DNA from: G963674685 sp964591275
Lineage (GTDB): Bacteria > Lernaellota > Lernaellaia > JACKCT01
Length of the DNA: 13,480 bases
Reading direction: 5' to 3'
Assembly: GCA_964591275.1 (NCBI GenBank)
Contig: CAZQAE010000110.1
Span: forward strand, 1 to 13,480
The position numbers and the translations under genes were made by a program. The notes beneath the pieces are model-generated. The model had not been told where the DNA came from, did not search any database, and saw only the letters and a program-made list of their open reading frames with translations. Below are positions 1 through 6,926 of the stretch, piece by piece; the stretch's first letter is position 1; the number at the start of each line of letters is the position of its first letter.

Positions 1-423
1 ATTATACACTAAATTTAACAGTACAATTTGTCTCACTCTTATTGGCACAGAGGGCGGGGGGTATATTAAAGGACTGTTCGCCCCTCAATAGCGCAATAAA
101 AAAATCAAAAGTTAAAAATTCTCGTATCCATAAAAAGTTTATGCTCTCTCCTGATGTCAGTTTTTTGTTGTCAAAGAGCTGGCTAGCTACTTCAGTCAAT
201 AAGCAATTTTAATGCCAAAAACGCGGAATCAATAAAATCAAGCACTTAGGGATTTTGCTGCTTCTCATCCCTGCCGAATCATCACGAATTTTCCTACACC
301 CTTTCAGAAATTTGATACTCCTTTACCCGATTGGCGCTCATGGTGCGCACCAACTTATCCGCCCAGGCGCTAAGGGATATCCCTACGAAAACAAGATTTT
401 TCGGATTTGAGGGGGTCAGGCGG
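1..423. other. AT-rich intergenic region, no gene seen
   Basis: I find no convincing gene here. The longest open frame (minus strand, 199 to 2) begins with TTG, has no ribosome binding site and shows no recognisable protein pattern. A perfect 12-bp palindrome, TGGTGCGCACCA, lies at 341-352 and could be an operator or chance. The composition is more AT-rich than the adjoining glycosyltransferase genes. Confidence 0.5.
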
Positions 424-457
424 CAGGGTTCAGGGGCTAGGTCAGGGTTCAGGGGCT
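424..457. repeat. Tandem GGGTTCAGGGG-type short repeat
   Basis: The 15-mer CAGGGTTCAGGGGCT occurs twice (424-438 and 443-457), separated by AGGT. A closely related tandem motif, AGGGTTCAGGGTCT, lies just after the mannosidase stop codon at 5857-5891. Both sit a short distance beyond the 3' end of a gene. They look like members of one low-complexity filler family, not regulatory sites. Confidence 0.7.
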
Positions 458-488
458 GTCATCCAACTGATCGTGAAAATGGATGACA
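457..488 (-). terminator. Hairpin downstream of the GT-C gene, candidate terminator
   Basis: TGTCATCCA (457-465) and TGGATGACA (480-488) form a perfect 9-bp stem around a 14-nt loop, about 33 bp beyond the stop codon of the minus-strand glycosyltransferase. There is no T-tract after it in the minus direction, so intrinsic termination is not assured. It could instead stabilise the mRNA 3' end. Confidence 0.4.
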
Positions 489-520
489 TGACACGAGGCT
501 TTGCGATGCCAATCCAGAAT

Positions 521-2077
521 CTAAGGGGCTTTCCCGCTAAGATCGTAAGCGACCATGAGCCGATCGGCGGAAGCCTGATTGTCGGGAATATCGATTCGGT
601 GAACTTCTTTTGGAGACAGAGCTTCGATCAGCGCGCTGGAATGTATCGGATATGTAAGCAAATAGCGGCACCTGCGCCTGATCTCCGATGGGTCTTGGGG
701 AGGGAAGCCGGCTGTATTGAGCCCGAGGATGTCCACCGTTTGGCGCTCGCCGAAGTATCGAATCGCCCCCGCGTCGAAAACGCAAACTGTGGCTTCTTCG
801 GAAACATTGTCGTGAACCCACTCCCCGAATCTTTCCTGCATTCCGTGGATATCGCTACACATGGTTGCGAAGCTGCTTTTCAGAAAACGACTTCGCTCGA
901 AGTAGTTGTAGGGAAGCCCCGTCAACGCGAAAATGAGCAGCAAAGCGACCATCGGTTCCAGCAGGAACGCGAAATCACGGTGCTGAAATATCTTTTCGTG
1001 AATGAGTTCATCGACCAGTTGCGCTCCGCCGCCCGCCGCCAGAACCAGGAAGGGAAAGATGGGAACAAGGTAGCGGTTGCCGGGAAAGGTCCCGCCGATC
1101 ACTTCGATCACGCGGCCTCCCATAAAAAAGGCCAGTAAGGCTGGAAGCAGGGCGATGGATAGAAGGCGAAAGCGCATGGGGCTTTTTGCCAAGGCGACCA
1201 GGCCCAAAAGAATGAAGGCGACGGAGACCACGGACTGCATCAGCGGAAAAGTGTCGGCCAGGCCGCGTTTCGCTACGAGTAGCGCTTCCCAATTGAAAAC
1301 GCCGGGCAAGCCATGCGCACGGGCGTAGTAGCTGGTGGGAAACCAGTGCCCCGTCGCCGCGTGGCTGTAAGCCATCCAAATTCCGGCCGCAGCGATCGGC
1401 AGGCCGACGATCCATATGAGATGTTCGAAGCGGATTGCATCATCCCGTCGCTTTTCTCCAAGTCGGATTCGCCCCAGCGCAAGGCATGTCCAGACCGTCG
1501 CCGTCATGATCAATCCATCGGGCCGGGCCAGCGCGCACGCCGCCAGGGCCAGGCCCAGCGTTCGCCATCGCCCCTTCAGCAGTTCCCGAAGCGCCAGAAG
1601 CATGACCGCTGCGTACAGTACCGTCTCCATGCCCGACATGGCGGCGAAGCACATGAGCGGATCCAAAGCGACAACGAAGGCTGCGCCGAAGGCGATTGCG
1701 CGGCGAGATTTTTTTTGTAATATATCGAAAATCAGATAGGCGCACAGGATGTGCGCGAGCAGGCCCAGCACCTTGGATAACACCGGCGGCCAGAAACCGA
1801 ACCAGACTCCCGGCGCTAACAAGATGACCCAGAGGAGGCTGGAAAACCCGGACTCGCTTTGACCGGGATTATAATCCAGGCGAAAGGTCGTCCCGAAGCT
1901 TTCGGCGTAGATGTAATGAATCCACGAATCGTCCAGCGGAACACCCTGGCCGCGAGACGAATAACCGTTGGAATCCGCCAGCTCAAAAACGAAAGCATTT
2001 ACAAGGCAGGTCAAAATCAGGATATACAGTAGGGTTGAAGTGGCGGAAAATATTTTCAAATCAACGGGTGTGCGCAA
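521..2077 (-). CDS. GT-C family polytopic membrane glycosyltransferase (GT39/AftB-like)
   Basis: This is a multi-spanning inner-membrane protein that probably transfers a sugar from a polyprenyl-phosphate donor to an envelope glycan or protein on the periplasmic side. From the proposed start, the first membrane helix is at about residues 12-31. A periplasmic loop then carries LDDSWIHYIYAESF with Asp49-Asp50, matching the acidic pair of the first loop of GT-C enzymes, followed by YNPGQSESGFSSLLW. Further hallmarks are ARPDG, GNRYLVPIFPF and a C-terminal soluble segment with DAGAIRYFG and VDILGLN, as in arabinofuranosyltransferase-like proteins. The frame is open to an ATG at 2191, but that extension is antisense to the neighbour's first membrane helix. 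I prefer the TTG at 2077, preceded by GCGAGG; the length is then about 518 residues. The exact substrate is unknown. Confidence 0.8.
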   Translation of the reverse strand: MRTPVDLKIFSATSTLLYILILTCLVNAFVFELADSNGYSSRGQGVPLDDSWIHYIYAESFGTTFRLDYNPGQSESGFSSLLWVILLAPGVWFGFWPPVLSKVLGLLAHILCAYLIFDILQKKSRRAIAFGAAFVVALDPLMCFAAMSGMETVLYAAVMLLALRELLKGRWRTLGLALAACALARPDGLIMTATVWTCLALGRIRLGEKRRDDAIRFEHLIWIVGLPIAAAGIWMAYSHAATGHWFPTSYYARAHGLPGVFNWEALLVAKRGLADTFPLMQSVVSVAFILLGLVALAKSPMRFRLLSIALLPALLAFFMGGRVIEVIGGTFPGNRYLVPIFPFLVLAAGGGAQLVDELIHEKIFQHRDFAFLLEPMVALLLIFALTGLPYNYFERSRFLKSSFATMCSDIHGMQERFGEWVHDNVSEEATVCVFDAGAIRYFGERQTVDILGLNTAGFPPQDPSEIRRRCRYLLTYPIHSSALIEALSPKEVHRIDIPDNQASADRLMVAYDLSGKAP

Positions 2078-3329
2078 GGTTGCCTCGCTGGCTTTGTTGC
2101 TGGCGGCCTTTGCGGGACACCTAATCATTCTTAGCGCCGCGTTGCAAGATGAAAGCAGCCCGCTGTTCTTCGATTCCGACGTCATTGCCAAAAAGGGTTG
2201 CGATTTTTACGCCCTGTACGTCGCCGGCGACAACCTGCGCCGCGGGCGCTCCGTTTACGAACAGGGGCCGGACACGGTCGAAACACCGTGCATTTTCGGC
2301 TTTCGCTATCTGCCCACCGCCGCGATCATCGGCGCGCCACTCAGCATCCTCCCTCCGAAACTTGCGTACCTCGCCTGGGTGGGCGTTATCGAATTGTGCC
2401 TTTGCGCGTGCCTGCTGATCGTTTGGTTTCTGGCGGATCGAAAACTTGCCGTCTTTGCGCCGCTGGCCTGCCTGTGGCTCCTGTACACGCCGATGTATCT
2501 CGAACTGCGCCTGGGGCAGTTCAATCTCATCCAGGCCTTTTTCGTTCTCATGGCCGCCGCTTCGCTGCGCCGGCTTTCGGGCCACGGCTTCGCAACATGG
2601 ATGGCCGCTTCTTTGTGCTGGAAACACAACACGATCCTCGCGGCGCCCTCGCTCATCAAGGAGCGAAAGTGGTGGCCGCTGATCATCGCTGCTGTGCTCA
2701 TCGCCCTAACGAGCATCCCGCATTTTGTCGCCTTCCAAGGCTCATTCCACGAGTTTCTCGCCAACTTGCGGCTGGAGGGGGTCGGCGCGGAACACGGTTT
2801 CACGCGGGGCAACCTGGGGCTTGCGATGCTTGTCGGCATTGTCGCCGGTGAAGCCTTCGCTCCCTTTATGGTCGGCTTCGTGTTTTTTTCCGTCGTCGGA
2901 ATCGGCCTCGTCCTCACGCTTAGAAAAAAGGGGCCGGACCTCGCGATGCAGCTATGCCTTTGGCTGGCGCTGGCGCTGCTGGCCTACAAGCACACCTGGG
3001 AACACCATTTCATTATGGCGCTGCCGCTGCTGACCCTGCTGGGGCTTTCCAGGCGGGGAGTTTTATTCTGGATCGCCGCCGCTTTTTGCGCCCTGCCGAC
3101 GCCGTACTATTTCTTTCGAGGAGATTGGATTTTCAGTGAGCAGATCATCTATCACGGATGGAAGATCGCGGGTTTGGCATTAGCTATCGCACTCGGAGCA
3201 ATCCATAGTCAGAGCTTAGAAGATAGAAATCAGAAGGTGGAAGAAAATAGCCAGAAGACGGAACTAAAGAAACGAATGATGAGCAGCCTGCACGCCGGAA
3301 ATTCCGCAACGCCTGAGAAAAGCGATTGA
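2040..3329 (+). CDS. GT87/DUF2029-like polytopic mannosyltransferase-type membrane protein
   Basis: This hydrophobic protein of about 429 residues has many membrane helices and fits the GT87 (DUF2029, PimE-like) group of GT-C enzymes, which use polyprenyl-phosphate sugars. After the first helix, a loop carries CDFYALYVAGDNLRRGRSVY. Asp55 occupies the position of the essential Asp in the first loop of PimE-type proteins. The next loop, FRYLPTAAIIGAPLSILP, is also typical of the family. The C-terminus is a charged tail without obvious structure. An ATG lies at 1968, but it sits far inside the divergent gene. GTG 2040, about 6 nt after TAGGG, fits better; GTG 2070 is also possible. It is divergent from, and overlaps the 5' end of, the other glycosyltransferase, so the pair may be co-expressed. 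Sugar and acceptor are unknown. Confidence 0.78.
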   Translation: MAENIFKSTGVRKVASLALLLAAFAGHLIILSAALQDESSPLFFDSDVIAKKGCDFYALYVAGDNLRRGRSVYEQGPDTVETPCIFGFRYLPTAAIIGAPLSILPPKLAYLAWVGVIELCLCACLLIVWFLADRKLAVFAPLACLWLLYTPMYLELRLGQFNLIQAFFVLMAAASLRRLSGHGFATWMAASLCWKHNTILAAPSLIKERKWWPLIIAAVLIALTSIPHFVAFQGSFHEFLANLRLEGVGAEHGFTRGNLGLAMLVGIVAGEAFAPFMVGFVFFSVVGIGLVLTLRKKGPDLAMQLCLWLALALLAYKHTWEHHFIMALPLLTLLGLSRRGVLFWIAAAFCALPTPYYFFRGDWIFSEQIIYHGWKIAGLALAIALGAIHSQSLEDRNQKVEENSQKTELKKRMMSSLHAGNSATPEKSD

Positions 3330-3464
3330 TTGGGCGTGCCTGTCATCTATTTCCCATTAGCGACAGCCATTGCATCGCCATCGCACTTTCAATCAACTGG
3401 CCGTCGTGGCAGAATAAACGATAAGGAATGCCAACCCCTAAGCTTTTCGAAGCAAGAGGTCATC
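3330..3464. other. Short spacer before the mannosidase gene
   Basis: This 135-bp stretch stays open in the mannosidase frame up to the upstream stop codon, but its translation lacks any export or enzyme signature. The good ribosome binding site is at its right end. I see no clear promoter or terminator in it. Confidence 0.5.
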
Positions 3465-5858
3465 ATGATATTCAAAAGGACTTTTTCCATTATTTTTCTC
3501 CTGGCCATTTTTGCCGCCATGACAATCGTCGGCTGCGGTTGCGGCGATGATGACGACGATAACGACTCATCGCCTTCTGACGACGACGCGGATGATGACC
3601 TGAATGACGATTCCGACGACGACGCGGATGACGATGTCGACGACGACGCTGACGACGACGCGGATGACGACCTTGCGCCTGTCGATGACCCGCTGGAGTG
3701 GGTGAATCCCTTCATCGGAACCGGTGGCTGGGGCTACGGCATGGGCGCTTTGATCCCCGGCCCCATTCGCCCCAACTCCATGGTCAAGCTTTCGCCGGAC
3801 ACATCCTGGGGCGGCTTTGCTTATAACAAGATCCACGCCGGCGGCTATTACTACCCGGAGAACACCATTCGCGGCATCACACACATGCACATGCCCGGGA
3901 TCGGCGCCACGGATCTGGCCAACATCAATCTGATGCCCGTCGTGGGAATGAACGACGAGCGCATCAAGGACTCGGGCTATCGCTCGGTTTTCAGCCATGA
4001 CAATGAGAGCGCCGCACCGGGTTATTACTCGGTGCATCTGGATCGATTCGACGTGGAAGTCGAACTGGCAAGCACCATGAACGCGGCCTTTCATCGCTAT
4101 ACTTTCCCGGATGTTTCCGAGACGCCTTACGTCGTTATCGACGTCAGTTACGCCAACGAAATCGGAGACTGCGAGGACGCCGATGTGACGGTCGATACAG
4201 CGGCCAACGAAGTGTATGGCTACACTTACCAGCACGGCGGTTTCACCGGACGCTACGGCGGCCTGCCCATTTACTTCGTCGCCCGATTCTCGGAAGATTT
4301 CAGCGACTACGGAACCTTCAGCAATGACATCCGCACCCCCCAAAATACCTTTCAAGAAGGCGACGACATCGGTGCCTACGTTGGCTTCGGGCAAGGCAAA
4401 ACAAGCGTCACGGCCAAAGTCGGCCTTTCCATCATCAGCGTGGAGCAGGCTCGCCTAAACCTCGACGCGCAGATTTCCACCTGGGATTTCGAGGCGACTC
4501 GCGCCGAATCGGAAGATGTGTGGCGCGATTATTTGAGCGACGTACTCGTGGAGGGCGGCACGGCCGTGCAGCGCACGAAATTCTACACCGCCCTTTATCA
4601 TCTCTACATGCTGCCCACGAGTTTCACCGAGGAAGGCAACCTTTACGTGGGCTTCGACCGCGAGACGCACGAGGCCGACGACTTCACTTATTACACGGAC
4701 CTTTCGCTCTGGGACACCTTCCGCACGCTGCATCCGGCGATGATTCTTCTGCGGCCGAAAATCGGACGCGACCTCGTGGTTTCCCTGCTCAAGATGTATG
4801 AGCAGGGCGGCGCCTATCCGAAGTGGGCGCAGGGCCTGGGCGATACCGGCAGCATGATCGGCTCGCATTCCGACTCGGTCATCGGCGAGGCCTGGGTGAA
4901 GGGCATCACCGATTTCGATTTGGAAGCCGCATATGCCGGACTGCGTGAACACGCCGTAGAAGGCGGCCAGCCATACGGTAGCCGAGACGGTATCGACGAG
5001 TGGACTTCACGAGGTTGGTTGTCCACGCAGCACGGCGGCGCCGTCTCGAGAACCCTCGAATATGCCTACAACGACTTTTGCCTGGCGCAACTGGCCGACG
5101 AGCTGGGCGAGCAAGATGATTACGAGATGTTCATGGAGCGTTCGAAAAATTACGAAAACCTGTGGCATCCGACGGACAAATATTTCTGGGGCAAAGATGA
5201 CGCCGGGCAATGGGAAGCGAATTTTTCGCCCTGGCTCTATTACGACTGGTACACCGAAGGCAACTGCCGCCACTGGCGATGGTTCGCACCGCACGACGTT
5301 CCCGGCCTGATCGGACTCTTTGGGGGAGCCGATGAGTTCGAGGCCGAATTGACGCAGTTCTTCGAATTTTCGGATCCCGACGTAGTGCCCTGGCTGCCGC
5401 CCTTTTCATATTTCCACGGCAACGAGCCGGATATTCATGCGGCTTATCTCTTCAATTATATTGGTCGCCCGGACAAAACCGCCTACCGGAGCCGCTGGAT
5501 CATGAAACATCGCTACGGCCTCAAGCCCGACGGCATCCAGGGCAACGACGACGGCGGTACGCTGTCGGCTTGGTACGTGTTCGCCGCGCTCGGCTTCTAC
5601 CCGGTGTCGCCGTGCACGGGCGATTATATGATCGGCAGTCCGATCTTCACGAAAGCCACGGTCCGCATGGGCGAAAACACCCTTGTCGTCACTGCGGAAA
5701 ATTCCTCGGAAGAAAATATTTACGTGCAGTCGGCCATGCTCAACGGCGTTGCCCTGGAAGTCCCCTGGTTTCATCACAAGGACATCGCCCCCGGCGGCAC
5801 GCTGGACTTCGTCATGGGACCGGCGCCGTCCACCTGGGCGCAAGGAGTTGTTTACTAG
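3465..5858 (+). CDS. Exported GH92 family alpha-mannosidase lipoprotein
   Basis: This is a 797-residue glycoside hydrolase of family GH92, whose members are calcium-dependent exo-acting alpha-mannosidases, mostly of the 1,2 type. ATG 3465 follows AAGAGGT at good spacing and starts a lipoprotein signal peptide with lipobox IVGC (Cys24). Residues 28-70 are an Asp-rich linker, then the catalytic region begins at VNPFIGTGG (about 80). Family motifs are ITHMHMPGIGA, LSLWDTFR (413-420), HSDSVIGEA (from 468), GSRDGIDEW (around 506), HGNEPDIH (from 651) and GNDDGGTLSAWYVF (from 693). The last is the conserved segment that holds the general-base Asp in characterised members. The enzyme is full length. 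It probably trims mannose from glycoproteins or mannans at the cell surface. No other glycan-utilisation genes are adjacent. Family assignment is firm; linkage specificity is not. Confidence 0.93.
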   Translation: MIFKRTFSIIFLLAIFAAMTIVGCGCGDDDDDNDSSPSDDDADDDLNDDSDDDADDDVDDDADDDADDDLAPVDDPLEWVNPFIGTGGWGYGMGALIPGPIRPNSMVKLSPDTSWGGFAYNKIHAGGYYYPENTIRGITHMHMPGIGATDLANINLMPVVGMNDERIKDSGYRSVFSHDNESAAPGYYSVHLDRFDVEVELASTMNAAFHRYTFPDVSETPYVVIDVSYANEIGDCEDADVTVDTAANEVYGYTYQHGGFTGRYGGLPIYFVARFSEDFSDYGTFSNDIRTPQNTFQEGDDIGAYVGFGQGKTSVTAKVGLSIISVEQARLNLDAQISTWDFEATRAESEDVWRDYLSDVLVEGGTAVQRTKFYTALYHLYMLPTSFTEEGNLYVGFDRETHEADDFTYYTDLSLWDTFRTLHPAMILLRPKIGRDLVVSLLKMYEQGGAYPKWAQGLGDTGSMIGSHSDSVIGEAWVKGITDFDLEAAYAGLREHAVEGGQPYGSRDGIDEWTSRGWLSTQHGGAVSRTLEYAYNDFCLAQLADELGEQDDYEMFMERSKNYENLWHPTDKYFWGKDDAGQWEANFSPWLYYDWYTEGNCRHWRWFAPHDVPGLIGLFGGADEFEAELTQFFEFSDPDVVPWLPPFSYFHGNEPDIHAAYLFNYIGRPDKTAYRSRWIMKHRYGLKPDGIQGNDDGGTLSAWYVFAALGFYPVSPCTGDYMIGSPIFTKATVRMGENTLVVTAENSSEENIYVQSAMLNGVALEVPWFHHKDIAPGGTLDFVMGPAPSTWAQGVVY
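3579..3674 (+). repeat. DDDX-repeat linker coding segment (12-bp period)
   Basis: Eight consecutive four-residue units of the pattern Asp-Asp-Asp-X (X is Ala, Leu, Ser or Val; one unit starts with Asn) occupy residues 39-70 of the mannosidase lipoprotein. They connect the lipidated N-terminus to the catalytic domain. The nucleotide sequence varies in codon choice (GAC/GAT), so the periodicity is kept at the protein level and is not a fresh DNA duplication. Confidence 0.8.
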
Positions 5859-5891
5859 GGTTCAGGGTCTAGGGTCCAGGGTTCAGGGTCT
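5857..5891. repeat. Tandem GGGTTCAGGGTCT short repeat
   Basis: AGGGTTCAGGGTCT occurs at 5857-5870 and again at 5878-5891, giving a period of 21 bp. The first copy overlaps the last bases of the mannosidase stop codon. It belongs to the same family as the repeat at 424-457. Confidence 0.7.
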
Positions 5892-5904
5892 GGTAATTGT
5901 CTAT

Positions 5905-5993
5905 CGTCCCGTTAGGGACTGTGCGAATTTAGCCCTCCAATTTATTGGGGGGATCAAGGATCAAACCTTATTCATCCGCGTCCCGTTAGGGAC
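5905..5993. repeat. Triple-hairpin dispersed repeat, copy 1
   Basis: This is an 89-bp unit. The outer hairpins are GTCCC-GTTA-GGGAC at 5906-5919 and again at 5980-5993. The central hairpin is CCCTCCAA-TTTA-TTGGGGGG (5933-5952). A second, diverged copy with the same spacing and an identical central hairpin is at 13345-13433 in the same orientation. It resembles REP/BIME-type elements; no transposase is visible nearby. Confidence 0.75.
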
Positions 5994-6054
5994 CTTGGGG
6001 GATTTGAAGGAATGCGAAATGAATTCGGAATTCGCAATTCGGAATTCGACAAAA

Positions 6055-6141
6055 GCCCCGCCAGGGGCGACGGTTTGTAGCCCAGGGCGCGAGCCCTGGG
6101 AATAGGGTCAATGGAAATTTATGCGAGCCCACGAAGTGGGC
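6055..6141. repeat. REP-like cluster of three hairpins
   Basis: Three short inverted repeats follow one another: GCCCC-GCCA-GGGGC (6055-6068), CCCAGGGC-GCGA-GCCCTGGG (6081-6100, a perfect 8-bp stem with a GNRA-type loop) and GCCCAC-GAA-GTGGGC (6127-6141). They end about 40 bp before the start of the next gene, in its untranslated leader. The pattern resembles extragenic repeats I know from many repeat-rich genomes. An EcoRI-like GAATTCGG run lies just upstream at 6021-6048. Confidence 0.65.
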
Positions 6142-6182
6142 GAAGGTTCGTAGCGAAGGGTGAAACCTAAGGGGAGTTTCTC

Positions 6183-6737
6183 ATGAGCAAACCGTTTGCC
6201 GAAAGGGCGCAGAATATTTGCGACAAGGCCGGCTCTTACGAGGACAATACCGGGCGGGCGCCGACGGCGAAGGATTTGTCCCGACTGGTGGGCCGCTCGC
6301 TGGAAGAAGTGTATTTCATCTTGCACCGCATGGTGGATCACGGCGTCCTTGTCATGATCCCCGCAGCTTACGACGAACGCTACGCCGTTGATGATGAGCA
6401 ATTGATGGAAACCCTGCCTACGCCTGAAGACGAGCCTTCCTTTGACGAAGCCCGCGAAAAGCGCGAGGCGGAAATGAGCGAGCAGGTCGATAAAATCGAC
6501 GAGCGTTTCCAGGAAGGCTACGTGGACGAAGAAAAACAAAAGACTTTTTCCGATGTCGCCGCAGCTTTAGCCGGCAACATAGAAAAAAAGCCCAACCCCT
6601 TAGACGATAAACCAGCCCCGCCGATGCCATCGGTCACGCCCGGGCAAAATGAATTGTTTGACAAACTCAGCCTTCAGCTTTCAACCCCGCAAGAAAAAAA
6701 GCCCAACCCCCTCGACGCCCTGACTAAAAAAAAGTGA
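6183..6737 (+). CDS. Small winged-helix-like protein of unknown function
   Basis: The product is 184 residues. ATG 6183 follows GGGGAG with 6-nt spacing, a strong ribosome binding site. Residues 25-67 look like a helix-turn-helix with a wing: APTAKDLSRLVG, then SLEEVYFILHRMVDHG and a short hydrophobic strand VLVMIP. Residues about 81-120 are very acidic and probably helical. The C-terminal third is Pro/Lys-rich and disordered-looking, and contains the exact octapeptide EKKPNPLD twice (134-141 and 171-178). No membrane segment or signal peptide is present, so it is probably cytoplasmic. A DNA-binding or protein-recruiting role is possible from the N-terminus, but I do not recognise the family. 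A small hairpin (6737-6749) overlaps its stop codon but lacks a T-tract. Confidence 0.75.
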   Translation: MSKPFAERAQNICDKAGSYEDNTGRAPTAKDLSRLVGRSLEEVYFILHRMVDHGVLVMIPAAYDERYAVDDEQLMETLPTPEDEPSFDEAREKREAEMSEQVDKIDERFQEGYVDEEKQKTFSDVAAALAGNIEKKPNPLDDKPAPPMPSVTPGQNELFDKLSLQLSTPQEKKPNPLDALTKKK

Positions 6738-6781
6738 CAGCGGGGCTGTTGAAAAACGCTTACTTGCAAGAAAAAGCCGCG

Positions 6782-6882
6782 TTGTCATTTCGAGCGAGTC
6801 CGAAGGACGAATCGAGAAATCCCTTGAAAAATGAATGGTTAAGGGATTCCTCCATTTCGCTTCGCTTCAGTCGGAATGACAA
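6782..6882. repeat. MITE-like inverted repeat element
   Basis: This is a 101-bp element with perfect 8-bp terminal inverted repeats, TTGTCATT (6782-6789) and AATGACAA (6875-6882). A second nested pair is AATCCCTT (6818-6825) and AAGGGATT (6841-6848). Between them are the motifs TTTCGAGCGAGTCCGAAGG and CATTTCGCTTCGCTTCAG, which also pair partly. The TGTCATTTCGAGCGA sequence is one I know as a widespread dispersed repeat. It sits between two convergent genes and may act as a bidirectional transcription barrier. Confidence 0.7.
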
Positions 6883-6926
6883 TAATTGCGTCAAATTCGA
6901 CATTTTCAGCGCCTGCCAAAGCAAAC

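Noticed and set aside
2..199. 65-residue open frame on the minus strand
   Set aside because: It has a TTG start with no ribosome binding site and no recognisable pattern, in AT-rich sequence; chance is the simplest explanation.
407..1138. 243-residue open frame on the plus strand opposite the GT-C gene
   Set aside because: It is antisense to a well-supported membrane glycosyltransferase; its composition follows the opposite strand's codons and no motif is present.
2121..2917. Several overlapping open frames on both strands within the GT87-like gene
   Set aside because: They are high-GC shadow frames rich in Arg, Pro and Ala without hydrophobic segments; the plus-strand membrane protein explains the region.
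3567..4394. 275-residue open frame on the minus strand inside the GH92 gene
   Set aside because: It is a shadow of the GH92 coding sequence; its Val/Ile-rich end is simply the complement of the Asp-repeat codons.
5857..6141. Possible CRISPR array from clustered repeats
   Set aside because: The repeats are of different types and lengths, with no regular repeat-spacer spacing, and no cas gene is present.
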